The notes under the pieces were generated by a model that made no database searches, was not told the DNA's origin, and saw nothing but the letters and a program-made list of their open reading frames with translations. Made by a program: the position numbers and the translations under genes. Positions 24,725 to 32,387 of a stretch of DNA of 64,000 nucleotides are shown piece after piece. The stretch is taken from positions 62,001 to 126,000 of the forward strand of contig NZ_PVZV01000003.1 in the NCBI RefSeq assembly GCF_002995495.1. The letters are read 5' to 3'. How positions within the stretch are numbered: position 1 is the stretch's first letter; each line of letters starts with the position of its first letter. The stretch comes from Actinocorallia populi. Its GTDB lineage: Bacteria > Actinomycetota > Actinomycetes > Streptosporangiales > Streptosporangiaceae.

Positions 24725-26439
24725 AGGAGGTCCTCTCTGATGTCCACGATGCGGGAGCGCACCCACTCCCCCAGGGCCTTGGCCTGCGGGTCGAAGCGGG
24801 TCGACGCCGCGACGCCCCGGCCGAGCAGGCCGCGGACCAGCACGTTCACGGCGCCGAGGCCGGGCAGCGCGTACACGTCGACGTCCTTGTCCGCGGCCTC
24901 GGGGACGAGTTCGCGGACCTTGTCGGGGCTCATCAGCTCGATGAGCCAGGCGGTCCGCCGCTCGCGCGAGGGGGATCCGTCGTCGGCCACCCACAGGCCG
25001 AGGTTGGCGTCGCCGCCCTTGTCGCCGGACCGGGCGTGCACGAAGGTGCCGAGCGGCATCCGGCGGGTCGGGACGTCCGGGGCCGCGGCGGGCGACGCGG
25101 GGCGGCGCCCGGCGCCGCTCACGTCGGCGGGCCCGAACGCGGACGGGTCGGGGATCACCTCGCGCGACCCGTCGGCGTGGACGACCGTGTGCCGGACGGC
25201 CGAGCGGTCGGCGTACTCGGGACGGTAGATGCCGTAGGGCGAGGGCGACGGGGGCGGTCCGGTCATGGTGAAGCCGGGGTAGGAGGCCAGGGCCAGCTCG
25301 ACCGCGGCGGCGGTGAACTCCCTGCCCACCGGCTCCTGCGCGGCGTCCATCACGGTGCAGCGCAGCAGGGTGGACGCGCCTTCCTCGGTGTCGGCGTCGA
25401 GGGCGGGGCGGCCGCCGCGCGTCCAGGTGACCGAGGAGGCGGTCAGCCGGGGCGTGAGCTGCTCGCGGACCCATTCCTCCTTGGCGTCGAGGTCGAGTCC
25501 GGTGAGCACGAACTCCACGGTGTTGCGCCAGCCGCCGAGCTCGTTGAGGCAGACCTTGAGCCGCTCCGGCGGCGGAGCCCCCCTCGTCCCCGAGACGAGC
25601 ACCCGGTCACGGCCCTCCCGGGTGAGCCGCACGGTGTCGAGCAGCGCGGTGACGTCGGGGTTGAGGTAGTGCGCCGACTGGATCTCGTAGACCAGCTGGG
25701 CGGTGACGGTGTCGACGGTGGCCGCGCCGCCGGTGCCCTCGTGCTTGGTGATGACGCTCGAACCGTCCGCGGCGAGCTCGGCGATCGGGAAGCCGAGCGG
25801 CCGGCGCAGGTCGGCGCCCTGTTCGGCGAGCGCGCGGAAGCCGGAGAAGTTGCCGCCGGTGGCCTGGGTGCCGCACTCGATGATGTGGCCCGCGACGACC
25901 GCTCCCGCCAGCTCGTCGTAGGAGGTCCGCGTCCACCCGAAGCGCGCGATCGCCGGGCCGACGACGAGCGAGGCGTCGGTGACGCGGCCGGTGACCACGA
26001 TGTCGGCGCCCTCGCGCAGCGCCGCGGCGATGCCGAAGGCGCCGAGGTAGGCGTTGGCGGTCAGCGCGCCCTCGAAGCCGAGGTGCCTGACGTCGTCGCC
26101 CTCGACGTGCGCGATCGCCGGATCGAGGCCCAGCCCCGCGGCGACCTCGCGCAGCCGGCCGGCGAGGGCCGCGGGGTTGAGGCCGCCCGCATTGCTGACG
26201 ATCTTCACGCCCCGTTCGAGCGCCAGGCCGAGGCAGTCCTCCATCTGCCGCACGAACGTGCGGGCGTAGCCCAGGTCGGGCGACCTCAGCGTGTCCCTGC
26301 CGAGGATGAGCATGGTCAGCTCGGCGAGGTAGTCGCCGGTGAGCACGTCGAGCGGGCCGCCCTCCAGCATCTCCCGCATCGCCGACAGGCGGTCGCCGTA
26401 GAAGCCCGAGCAGTTGCCGACGCGGTAACGGCCGGTCAT
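24721..26439 (-). CDS. AtuA-like (DUF1446) protein
   Basis: 572 residues, start ATG 26439 with GGAGGAG upstream. N-terminal DUF1446 domain (about 4-450) opens VGNCSGFYGDRLSAMREML and contains LTGDYLAELTMLILGR, KIVSNAGGLNPAALA, IVVTGRVTDASLVVGPA, ECGTQATGGNFSGF; a C-terminal AtuA ferredoxin-fold-like domain starts near 470 (GTFVHARSGDKGGDANLGLW). AtuA is required for growth on acyclic terpenes in Pseudomonas and occurs widely beside acyl-CoA carboxylases; its reaction is still unclear. First structural gene after the regulator. Confidence 0.9.
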   Translation of the reverse strand: MTGRYRVGNCSGFYGDRLSAMREMLEGGPLDVLTGDYLAELTMLILGRDTLRSPDLGYARTFVRQMEDCLGLALERGVKIVSNAGGLNPAALAGRLREVAAGLGLDPAIAHVEGDDVRHLGFEGALTANAYLGAFGIAAALREGADIVVTGRVTDASLVVGPAIARFGWTRTSYDELAGAVVAGHIIECGTQATGGNFSGFRALAEQGADLRRPLGFPIAELAADGSSVITKHEGTGGAATVDTVTAQLVYEIQSAHYLNPDVTALLDTVRLTREGRDRVLVSGTRGAPPPERLKVCLNELGGWRNTVEFVLTGLDLDAKEEWVREQLTPRLTASSVTWTRGGRPALDADTEEGASTLLRCTVMDAAQEPVGREFTAAAVELALASYPGFTMTGPPPSPSPYGIYRPEYADRSAVRHTVVHADGSREVIPDPSAFGPADVSGAGRRPASPAAAPDVPTRRMPLGTFVHARSGDKGGDANLGLWVADDGSPSRERRTAWLIELMSPDKVRELVPEAADKDVDVYALPGLGAVNVLVRGLLGRGVAASTRFDPQAKALGEWVRSRIVDIREDLL

Positions 26440-27050
26440 CGCAGCTCCTCCAGCGCCCGGCCGAGCGTGATCGCCCAGCGGTCGAGGACGCGGCGCCGCC
26501 GGGCGGAGTCGTCGGTCAGGGTGTTGGCCAGGCCCAGCCCGCGGACGAGGTCGAGGGTGGCCTGGACGAGCTCGCGCACGCCGGGCACGGACTCGTCGAC
26601 CCCGAGCGCCTCGACGGTCAGCCGGTGGGCGCCGCCGCCGATCTTGTGCTCCAGCCGGACGACGGCGGTGTGGAGGGACTCGTCGCTGCGGGCCGCCACC
26701 CACAGTTCGAGGGCCGCCACGTAGAGGTCGCTGGAGAAGTGCTCGCCGAGCACGTGCATGATCCGGCGGATCCGGTCCGGCCCCGCGGGGAGCTCCGCGA
26801 GGGCGGCGCGGTACGCCGCGCCCCGGGACTCCCACAGGTGCTCGACGGCGGCGAGCACCAGGTGGTTCTTGGTCGGGAAGTGGTGCAGCTGCGCGCCGCG
26901 GCTGACCCCGGCCCGTTCGGAGACCAGCACGGTGGAGGTGCCGCTCCAGCCGCGTTCGACGAGGCACTCGACGGTGGCGTCGAGCAGCCGCTGCCGCATG
27001 GCCTGGGAGCGCTCACCCTGCGGGACGCGGCTCGGTGCGGTGGGTGACAT
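26436..27050 (-). CDS. TetR-family regulator of the acyl-CoA operon
   Basis: 204 residues from ATG 27050 (an upstream in-frame start at 27086 would place the N-terminus inside the operator, so it is unlikely). HTH about 38-58: VLVSERAGVSRGAQLHHFPTKNHLV. Effector domain follows, with WVAARSDESLHTAV in the middle. It is the first gene of its operon and overlaps atuA-like by ATGA, so it is co-transcribed with the genes it presumably represses. Probable effector: an acyl-CoA intermediate. Confidence 0.9.
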   Translation of the reverse strand: MSPTAPSRVPQGERSQAMRQRLLDATVECLVERGWSGTSTVLVSERAGVSRGAQLHHFPTKNHLVLAAVEHLWESRGAAYRAALAELPAGPDRIRRIMHVLGEHFSSDLYVAALELWVAARSDESLHTAVVRLEHKIGGGAHRLTVEALGVDESVPGVRELVQATLDLVRGLGLANTLTDDSARRRRVLDRWAITLGRALEELR

Positions 27051-27080
27051 GGGCGCATCGTGCCACCCGGGAAAACAAAC

Positions 27081-27094
27081 AGTCAAGACTGACT
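27081..27094. promoter_or_regulatory. 5-4-5 palindrome, operator of the acyl-CoA operon
   Basis: AGTCA-AGAC-TGACT lies 31 bases upstream of the TetR start. On the minus strand it overlaps TTGACT, a -35-like box, so binding would block transcription of the whole operon and autoregulate the regulator. Confidence 0.65.
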
Positions 27095-27107
27095 TTTAAT
27101 GCGCCGC

Positions 27108-27140
27108 CGCGCACCGCACGGCCTCCCGGTGCGGTGCGCG
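27108..27140. terminator. Hairpin terminator downstream of the SDR gene
   Basis: 12-bp perfect arms CGCGCACCGCAC and GTGCGGTGCGCG, loop 9 nt, directly after the minus-strand gene ending at 27159 and before the promoter of the acyl-CoA operon. Confidence 0.7.
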
Positions 27141-27158
27141 GGGCCCTCCGGGACGGGT

Positions 27159-27983
27159 TCAGCCGAGGCGGCCCGTGCGGACCGCCGCGACGACGCCGCC
27201 GTCGACGAGCAGGTCGGTTCCGGAGACGAAACCGGAGGACGGGCCGAGCAGGAAGTCGGCGGCCGCGGCGATGTCGGCGGGGGCGCCCACGCGCTTGGCG
27301 TTGGAGGCGTCGATCATCATCCGCATCCCGGCGCCGCTCTCGCCGCTCAGCTCGGCCTGGCCCATGGGGGTGGCGATGACACCGGGGCTGATGGAGTTGA
27401 CCCGGGCGCCCCGCTCTCCCCAGACGGGGCTGGCGCCCCGGACGCGCAGCAGGTTGGCGTACTTGGCGAAGCTGTAGGCCTCGCCGGGAGCGGAGAAGCG
27501 GGAAGCCTCCGCGACCGGCAGGGACAGCAGTTCACGGGCCGGGGCGGTGGCCAGCCGCAGCGCGTCCTCGTCGGACACGGGAGGCCGGAAGTGCCCGGCC
27601 ATGCTGGCGATGACCACACCGGCCCCGCCGGAGGCGACGACCTTGCCGAACTCCTCCAGCACCAGGGCGACCCCCAGCAGGTCGACCGCCAGGATGGCGG
27701 GGACGGGGGCCTGGACCGGGGACAGCCCTGCGGTGTGCACCACCGCGCGGACCTCCCCCAGCGACGCGGCACGCTCGGCCAGCGCGACGACCGAATCGGG
27801 CGAGGAGACGTCGACCGCGGCGGGCGTCACCTCGTAGCCCTCGCCCCGCAGCCCGCCGGTCACCGACTCCAGCAGTTCCCCGTCGAAGTCCGCGACCAGG
27901 ACGCGGGCCCCGGGACCCTGCCGGCGGGCGATGGCCTGCCCCATCCCGCCCGCACCGATGATCACTACCACGTTCCGTGCCAT
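27159..27983 (-). CDS. SDR-family oxidoreductase
   Basis: 274 residues. N-terminal cofactor motif IGAGGMGQAIA (slightly unusual GAGGMG instead of TGxxxGxG), the acidic VADFDGE after beta-2 that favours NAD(H), catalytic YSFAK, and a C-terminal GTDLLVDGGVVAA. Long insertion after the active-site Ser strand (MAGHFRPPVSDEDALRLATAPA) is typical of the hydroxysteroid-dehydrogenase-like group. Divergent from the TetR gene at 28105 across a very large palindrome, so probably its target. Confidence 0.85.
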   Translation of the reverse strand: MARNVVVIIGAGGMGQAIARRQGPGARVLVADFDGELLESVTGGLRGEGYEVTPAAVDVSSPDSVVALAERAASLGEVRAVVHTAGLSPVQAPVPAILAVDLLGVALVLEEFGKVVASGGAGVVIASMAGHFRPPVSDEDALRLATAPARELLSLPVAEASRFSAPGEAYSFAKYANLLRVRGASPVWGERGARVNSISPGVIATPMGQAELSGESGAGMRMMIDASNAKRVGAPADIAAAADFLLGPSSGFVSGTDLLVDGGVVAAVRTGRLG

Positions 27984-28052
27984 GTCCGTCCACCCTCTCG
28001 GCGATGAGCTCCACCGGTGCGGGCCGGGTGACCGGCGCTCCGCATCGGATAA

Positions 28053-28086
28053 TCCGACACATGCCGGTTTTCCGGCATGTGTCGGA
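28053..28086. promoter_or_regulatory. Large 15-4-15 palindrome, probable TetR operator
   Basis: Arms TCCGACACATGCCGG and CCGGCATGTGTCGGA around TTTT, in the 121-base gap between the divergent SDR and TetR genes and ending 6 bases before the TetR -10 box. The outer TCCGACA/TGTCGGA matches the palindrome at 16479-16496 upstream of the related double TetR gene. Confidence 0.8.
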
Positions 28087-28092
28087 GAAACC

Positions 28093-28098
28093 TATAGT
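28093..28098 (+). promoter_or_regulatory. -10 box TATAGT of a probably leaderless TetR mRNA
   Basis: TATAGT ends only 6 bases before the GTG start at 28105, so transcription would begin at or next to the start codon, giving a leaderless message. No Shine-Dalgarno sequence separates them beyond AGAAGG, which would be too close. Confidence 0.55.
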
Positions 28099-28104
28099 AG
28101 AAGG

Positions 28105-28725
28105 GTGCCCCACCAGCAACCGCCAGACCGCCGCGTCCACCGCTCCCGCACCGCGCTGGAGACGGCGCTGCTGGAGCTCATCGGGGAGCACGACCTGGCG
28201 CGGATCTCCGTCCTCGACATCACCCGGCGGGCCGGCGTCAACCGTTCGACGTTCTACGAGCACTACGGGAGCGTCGACGACCTGGCGGCCAGCGCCTGCG
28301 CCGCGATGTTCGACGAGCTGATCGCCGTCGCCCCCGTCCTCGGCGGCCACCACGGACCCGGCGGCCGGGAACTCGCCGCCGACGCCCTGACCGCGGTCTT
28401 CTCCCACGTCGCCGAGCACGCCCGCCTCTACGGCGCCCTCCTCGGCGCCGGGGGCAGCGCCTACATGATCAACCACATGCACGAGCGGCTGACCGCCTCC
28501 ATCCGCACCAACCTCGACCGCGCCGACGACCGGCGGGCCCGCCCCGCCGACCCGGCCGGATCCCCCCACGGCTCCTCGGCCGCGCTCCTCGCCGGGATCC
28601 TGCTCGGCGGCATCCTGGACTGGTTGCGCCACGGCTGCCCCGGCACCCCGCGGCAGACGAGCGCCACCACGCTGCCCCTGCTCCACGCGGCCGCCTCGGC
28701 GGCGGGATTCCCGCCCTTCCCCTGA
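28105..28725 (+). CDS. TetR-family regulator, homolog of the first half of the double TetR
   Basis: 206 residues from GTG 28105. HTH about 36-56 reads VLDITRRAGVNRSTFYEHYGSVDDLA; the recognition part VNRSTFYEHY (45-54) and CAAMFDELIA (65-74) are shared at identical positions with residues 45-54 and 65-74 of the double TetR protein at 15232-16461. The C-terminal segment LLAGILLGGILDWLRHGCPGTP also matches that protein's GAILGAALDWLGRGCPDTP. Divergent from an SDR; the palindrome next to its -10 box indicates autorepression. Confidence 0.9.
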   Translation: MPHQQPPDRRVHRSRTALETALLELIGEHDLARISVLDITRRAGVNRSTFYEHYGSVDDLAASACAAMFDELIAVAPVLGGHHGPGGRELAADALTAVFSHVAEHARLYGALLGAGGSAYMINHMHERLTASIRTNLDRADDRRARPADPAGSPHGSSAALLAGILLGGILDWLRHGCPGTPRQTSATTLPLLHAAASAAGFPPFP

Positions 28726-28962
28726 GTGCCCGCCACCCCGCCCGCTCCACGATCTGACAGGGCTGTCGAGTAGTGATTTGCCGTGCAGTGCGCGATTTTC
28801 AGCAGGGCTGCGCCTTCTACTAGGCAGGAAGTGGATTTTGCTAGTAAGCAACGGGTTACCTCCCACACCTCCGTCGGGTAACAATGGCTCTCGACAGAGA
28901 CGCACACCACGGGCGGGGGCCGGAAAGGAGCCGACAGCCATGGCGCTTCCCCGAGGGGACCG
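28726..28962. other. AT-richer intergenic region with three inverted repeats
   Basis: 237 bases before the membrane protein gene at 28963, clearly less GC-rich than its surroundings. Inverted repeats seen: GACAG-GG-CTGTC (28756-28767), TACTAG ... CTAGTA (about 28823-28852) and GTTACC ... GGTAAC (about 28855-28880). They may be regulatory or the scar of an inserted element. No convincing gene. Confidence 0.45.
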
Positions 28963-29859
28963 GTGAACACCCAGACGGCCGTGGTCATGGCCGTCGCCTC
29001 CAGCTGCCTGTACTTCCTGGGATTCGTCCTGTTCAAGAACGCCGGCACCGCGATGCCGCCGCTGCGGGGCACCCGCCCCGTCCACTTCGCCGTGACCGTC
29101 CTGTCCAGCGGGAGGTGGCTGGCCGGCGGGCTCGTCATGGGGGTCGGGGTGGCGCTGCAGTTCGCCGTCCTGCCCCGGCTCTCCCTGTCCGTCCTCATCC
29201 CGTCGCTGCTCTGCGGACTGGTCGTCCTGATGTTCCTGGCCTTCTTCGTCTCGGGCGAGCGCACGAGCACGAACGAGCTGTGCCACCTGGCGGTGATGAC
29301 CGCCGGCGCCATGGTGGTCGCCCTGGCCGGGCCCGGCACGCCGCCCCCGGTGCCGAACGCCCTCCTGGTCCTGCTGGCCGCGCCCTCCTTCGCCGTTCCG
29401 ATCCTGATCTTCTCGCTCGGCGACACCCGGCCGGAGGGCCAGCACGCCAGACCGCTGACCGGCATCGCCTACGGGCTCAGCGCGGGCACCCTCATCGGCC
29501 TGGCCGAACTGACGCTCGGCCTCCAGGCCGCCGAGGGGCTCACCGCCTCCGCCCTCGCGGGCCCCCTCCCCTGGCTCTTCCTCCTCGCCGTGGCCTGCGG
29601 CATAGCCCAGCTCCAGATAGCGCTGCAACGCTGCCGCATGCTCATCGTGCTGTTCGTCGCCACCCTCGTCGCCAAGACCTACCTCATGCTGGTCAGCGGC
29701 CTCCTGTGCCTCGGCTCGACCAGCGACCCCTTCTCCGCCCCCTGGCTCCTGCCCCCCGGCCTCGCCCTGATGACGGCGGCCTTCCTCCTCACCCCCCGCT
29801 ACGAACCCGCCCGCCCCTTCGCCGCCCGGAGGAACGATCCCGGATGGCCGAGCCCCTGA
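28963..29859 (+). CDS. Multi-pass membrane protein, DMT/NIPA-like transporter fold
   Basis: 298 residues from GTG 28963. About nine hydrophobic helices (first AVVMAVASSCLYFLGFVLF at 6-24), short loops, C-terminal Arg/Pro tail in the cytoplasm. The pattern of helix pairs resembles drug/metabolite transporter superfamily proteins, but no diagnostic motif is visible, so the substrate is unknown. Monocistronic; preceded by the repeat-containing intergenic region. Confidence 0.6.
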   Translation: MNTQTAVVMAVASSCLYFLGFVLFKNAGTAMPPLRGTRPVHFAVTVLSSGRWLAGGLVMGVGVALQFAVLPRLSLSVLIPSLLCGLVVLMFLAFFVSGERTSTNELCHLAVMTAGAMVVALAGPGTPPPVPNALLVLLAAPSFAVPILIFSLGDTRPEGQHARPLTGIAYGLSAGTLIGLAELTLGLQAAEGLTASALAGPLPWLFLLAVACGIAQLQIALQRCRMLIVLFVATLVAKTYLMLVSGLLCLGSTSDPFSAPWLLPPGLALMTAAFLLTPRYEPARPFAARRNDPGWPSP

Positions 29860-29937
29860 CCGAACCCGCACCCATCCCAGCGTGATCGACCGGGAGGGTC
29901 TCAGCGAGAGCGGACAGGAGAGGGCCGCAGGTGACCG

Positions 29938-30273
29938 TCAGGACGGTTTGCGCGTCTTCTTGAAGTACGTCCAGCTCGTGTCGTTGGGAGAGGTGAACTC
30001 CCGGGGCGCGTGAGCGTACTCCGGATGGTTCTTCTCGGCGTAGGCCCGCACGCCGGCCGGTAGGTCGTCATAGGAGTCCAGCTTCGTGCCCCTGCAGTGG
30101 AAGACCAGTCCTCCGGGGCGTTGCGCCATCTCCATCCAGGGCAGCCAGGCGGAGAGCCGCATCCACGACACGTCGCACCGGGCGCTCGCGAGCGACGGGT
30201 CGAGCGCTTCTGCGCGCGGGGCGTAGAAAGGGTCATGTCCGTCTCCTGGTCCGTAGCGGCGAGCCGTGATCGG
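29938..30273 (-). pseudogene. Remnant of a DUF1838-like gene (N-terminal part lost)
   Basis: The open frame between an in-frame stop (30274-30276) and the stop at 29938 encodes about 110 residues including GHDPFYAPRAEALDPSLAS, WMRLSAWLPWMEMAQRPGG, LVFHCRGTKLDSYDDLP and the C-terminal NDTSWTYFKK. This reads like the last third of DUF1838 proteins (usually about 250-300 residues). No ATG or GTG precedes the conserved part; the first GTG (30171) lies in the middle of it. I therefore call it a decayed gene. The DUF1838 name rests on memory of the C-terminal pattern. Confidence 0.5.
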
Positions 30274-30341
30274 TCAGCGGTGTCCGTCCGAGGGTCAGAC
30301 CCGGGGTGGAGTCCCGTCAAGGCCGGGTGGGACGTCCGGTG

Positions 30342-30369
30342 GGCCCCGTCCGCGGGGACGGGCGGGGCC
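30342..30369. terminator. Hairpin terminator of the 37421-30391 operon
   Basis: GGCCCCGTCC pairs with GGACGGGCGGGGCC (one bulge) just past the stop at 30391 on the minus strand. Confidence 0.55.
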
Positions 30370-30390
30370 TCGCGTCGGGGGGTCGTGCGG

Positions 30391-31419
30391 TCAGGTCCAG
30401 CGGGAGCGGTCCTTCAGGTACTCGCCGGCGTCCTCCAGGCTCACGGGCTGGTAGGGGGTGTAGAGGTTGGGCTCGAAGCGGCTGCGGTAGCCGTCGAAGA
30501 CCTCCCGGTACAGGTCCCAGTGGATGTCCGGCTGGCGGTTGTGGGCGCGGAAGCCCGCGATCGGGATCTGGCCGAGGACGAGCTTCTCGAACTTGCTGTC
30601 CGCCGTCGCGATGGCGTTGCCGTCCGGGCCGTAGATGGCGCTGCCGCCCGCGCCGGTGTCCTCGAAGAAGGGGGACTCGGCGGCGAGCACCGAGTTGTTG
30701 ACGATCGCGCAGTACACCCGGTTGTGCAGGGCGGAGGCGCGGACGTCGATCTCGGAGAAGCTGCCGCTCGCGGTGCGCAGGAGGACCTCGGCGCCCTTGA
30801 TGGCCGCGGCCCGGAACAGTTCGGGCTCCAGCTGGGTGGAGGACATGGAGATGTTGCCCAGCGGGGTGCGGGCCACCGGGACCACCGCGTCCCTGCCGTA
30901 CTTCTCGACGTACTCGTCGAGCACGTCGTAGACGGTGGTGGTGAACAGCTCCTTCCCCTGGAAGATGCCCTTGACGTTGCGCGCCTTCCAGTGCTTGGCC
31001 ACGATCCCGCCGTCCGGGCCGATCAGCGTGGTGATGCTGAGCACGTGGCCGGGCCAGTCGGGGTCGCGCACGTAGGCGCCGAACGCGATGTGGCAGCCGT
31101 ACTCCCGCGCCTTGGCGGAGATCAGCTCGGTCTCCTCGCCGGGGATCTCGATGCAGCGGCGCTCCACCTCGGCCTTGGTCCAGTGGTCCCAGCCGCTGAT
31201 CGGGAACTCGTGGAACAGCAGCAGGTCGGGGCGGGGGCCGAACCCGATGTGGAACGAGTTGTCGATCAGGTGCAGCATGTGGTCGAGGTTGGCCCGCATG
31301 CCGGACGGCTCGGGCGTCGGGTGCACCCGGGACTGCACGACCCCGAGGGTCCAGACGTCCTTGGCCAGCGGCGCCGTGGCGTAGCGGCCGTCGGCCTGCC
31401 GGGTGATGGCGGGGTTCAT
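30391..31419 (-). CDS. Nitrilase-superfamily protein with Ser at the catalytic Cys position
   Basis: 342 residues. Carbon-nitrogen hydrolase fold: Glu71 in LLLFHEFPISGW, Lys145 in AKHWKARNV, and the nucleophile elbow GNISMSSTQLEPELFR. Aligning LEPE with the family pattern C-x-x-x-x-x-P-E puts Ser193 where the catalytic Cys belongs. Active nitrilases, amidases and carbamoylases all use Cys, so this protein is either inactive in the classical reaction or uses another chemistry. Last gene of the peptide-type ABC operon; a ligand-processing or binding role is inferred. Confidence 0.82.
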   Translation of the reverse strand: MNPAITRQADGRYATAPLAKDVWTLGVVQSRVHPTPEPSGMRANLDHMLHLIDNSFHIGFGPRPDLLLFHEFPISGWDHWTKAEVERRCIEIPGEETELISAKAREYGCHIAFGAYVRDPDWPGHVLSITTLIGPDGGIVAKHWKARNVKGIFQGKELFTTTVYDVLDEYVEKYGRDAVVPVARTPLGNISMSSTQLEPELFRAAAIKGAEVLLRTASGSFSEIDVRASALHNRVYCAIVNNSVLAAESPFFEDTGAGGSAIYGPDGNAIATADSKFEKLVLGQIPIAGFRAHNRQPDIHWDLYREVFDGYRSRFEPNLYTPYQPVSLEDAGEYLKDRSRWT

Positions 31420-31454
31420 CGTTCACATCTCCTTGTCGGTGGGTTCGGCGGGGG

Positions 31455-32387
31455 TCAGCGGAGTTCGTCCGCGCGGAGGCAGGCCACCAGGCGGCCGTCC
31501 TCCTCCCGCCGCAGCTCCGGTTCCGTGCGCGAGCAGGCGTCGACGGCCAGGGGGCAGCGCGTGTGGAAGCGGCAGCCGGCCGGCGGGGAGACCGCGGAGG
31601 GCACCTCTCCCGTCAGCGGCACGCCGGGCCTGCGGTCGAGTCCGGGCACGGCGGCGAGCAGCGCCCGCGTGTACGGGTGGCGGGGGTCGGTGAACACCTG
31701 CTCGGCCGGGCCCGTCTCGACGAACCGGCCGAGGTACATGACCGCGACGTCGTCGGCCAGGTGCCGGGCGATGTCGATCTCGTGGGTGATGAGCACGTAG
31801 CTGAGGCCGAGGCGCTGCTTCAGGTCGAGCAGCAGGTTGACCAGCAGCGCCTTGACGCTGACGTCGAGGCTGGCGGTCGGCTCGTCCAGGACGAGGACCC
31901 GCGGTTCGACGGCCAGCGCCCGCGCGACGGTGACGCGCTGCAGCTCCCCGCCGCTCACCCCGCCCGGCCTCCGGTCGAGGTACTCCTCGGTGAGGCCGAC
32001 CAGCTCCAGCAGCTCGCGGACCCGGGCCGCCCGCGCGGCGCGGCCCGGGTGCAGCCCGTGCACGGCCAGCGGCTGCTCCAGCGCGTGGCGGATGCTCTTG
32101 CGCCGGTTCAGCGCCGACCAGGGGTTCTGCGACACGAGCTGGATCGCGCGCCGGTCCACGCCGTCGCGGCCATGGACGAGGATCCGGCCGCCGGTCGGAT
32201 CGGCCAGCCGGACCAGCATCCGGGCGATCGTGGACTTGCCGCAGCCCGACTCGCCGATGATCGACAGGGTGCGGCCCTCGGGCACCTCGAACGAGACGCC
32301 GTCGACGGCGTGCACCACCCGGTCCCCGCCGCGGCCGGACCTGATCCGGTAGTGCTTCTCCAGGTCCTGCACCGTTACCGCGTTCAT
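31455..32387 (-). CDS. ABC transporter ATP-binding protein, oligopeptide/nickel type (second ATPase, DppF-like)
   Basis: 310 residues. Walker [10 protein letters not shown] (about 45-53), Q-loop [13 protein letters not shown], signature SGGELQR, Walker [14 protein letters not shown]-loop THEID. The C-terminal oligo-ABC extension is present ([15 protein letters not shown] with Cys residues). Energises the importer whose permeases are at 34967-36831. Overlaps the other ATPase by ATGA. Confidence 0.92.
   Translation of the reverse strand: MNAVTVQDLEKHYRIRSGRGGDRVVHAVDGVSFEVPEGRTLSIIGESGCGKSTIARMLVRLADPTGGRILVHGRDGVDRRAIQLVSQNPWSALNRRKSIRHALEQPLAVHGLHPGRAARAARVRELLELVGLTEEYLDRRPGGVSGGELQRVTVARALAVEPRVLVLDEPTASLDVSVKALLVNLLLDLKQRLGLSYVLITHEIDIARHLADDVAVMYLGRFVETGPAEQVFTDPRHPYTRALLAAVPGLDRRPGVPLTGEVPSAVSPPAGCRFHTRCPLAVDACSRTEPELRREEDGRLVACLRADELR

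Noticed and set aside
29938-30171. A normal small gene starting at GTG 30171
   Set aside because: Conserved-looking sequence continues in frame upstream of this GTG to about 30258, so the GTG is internal to a broken gene.
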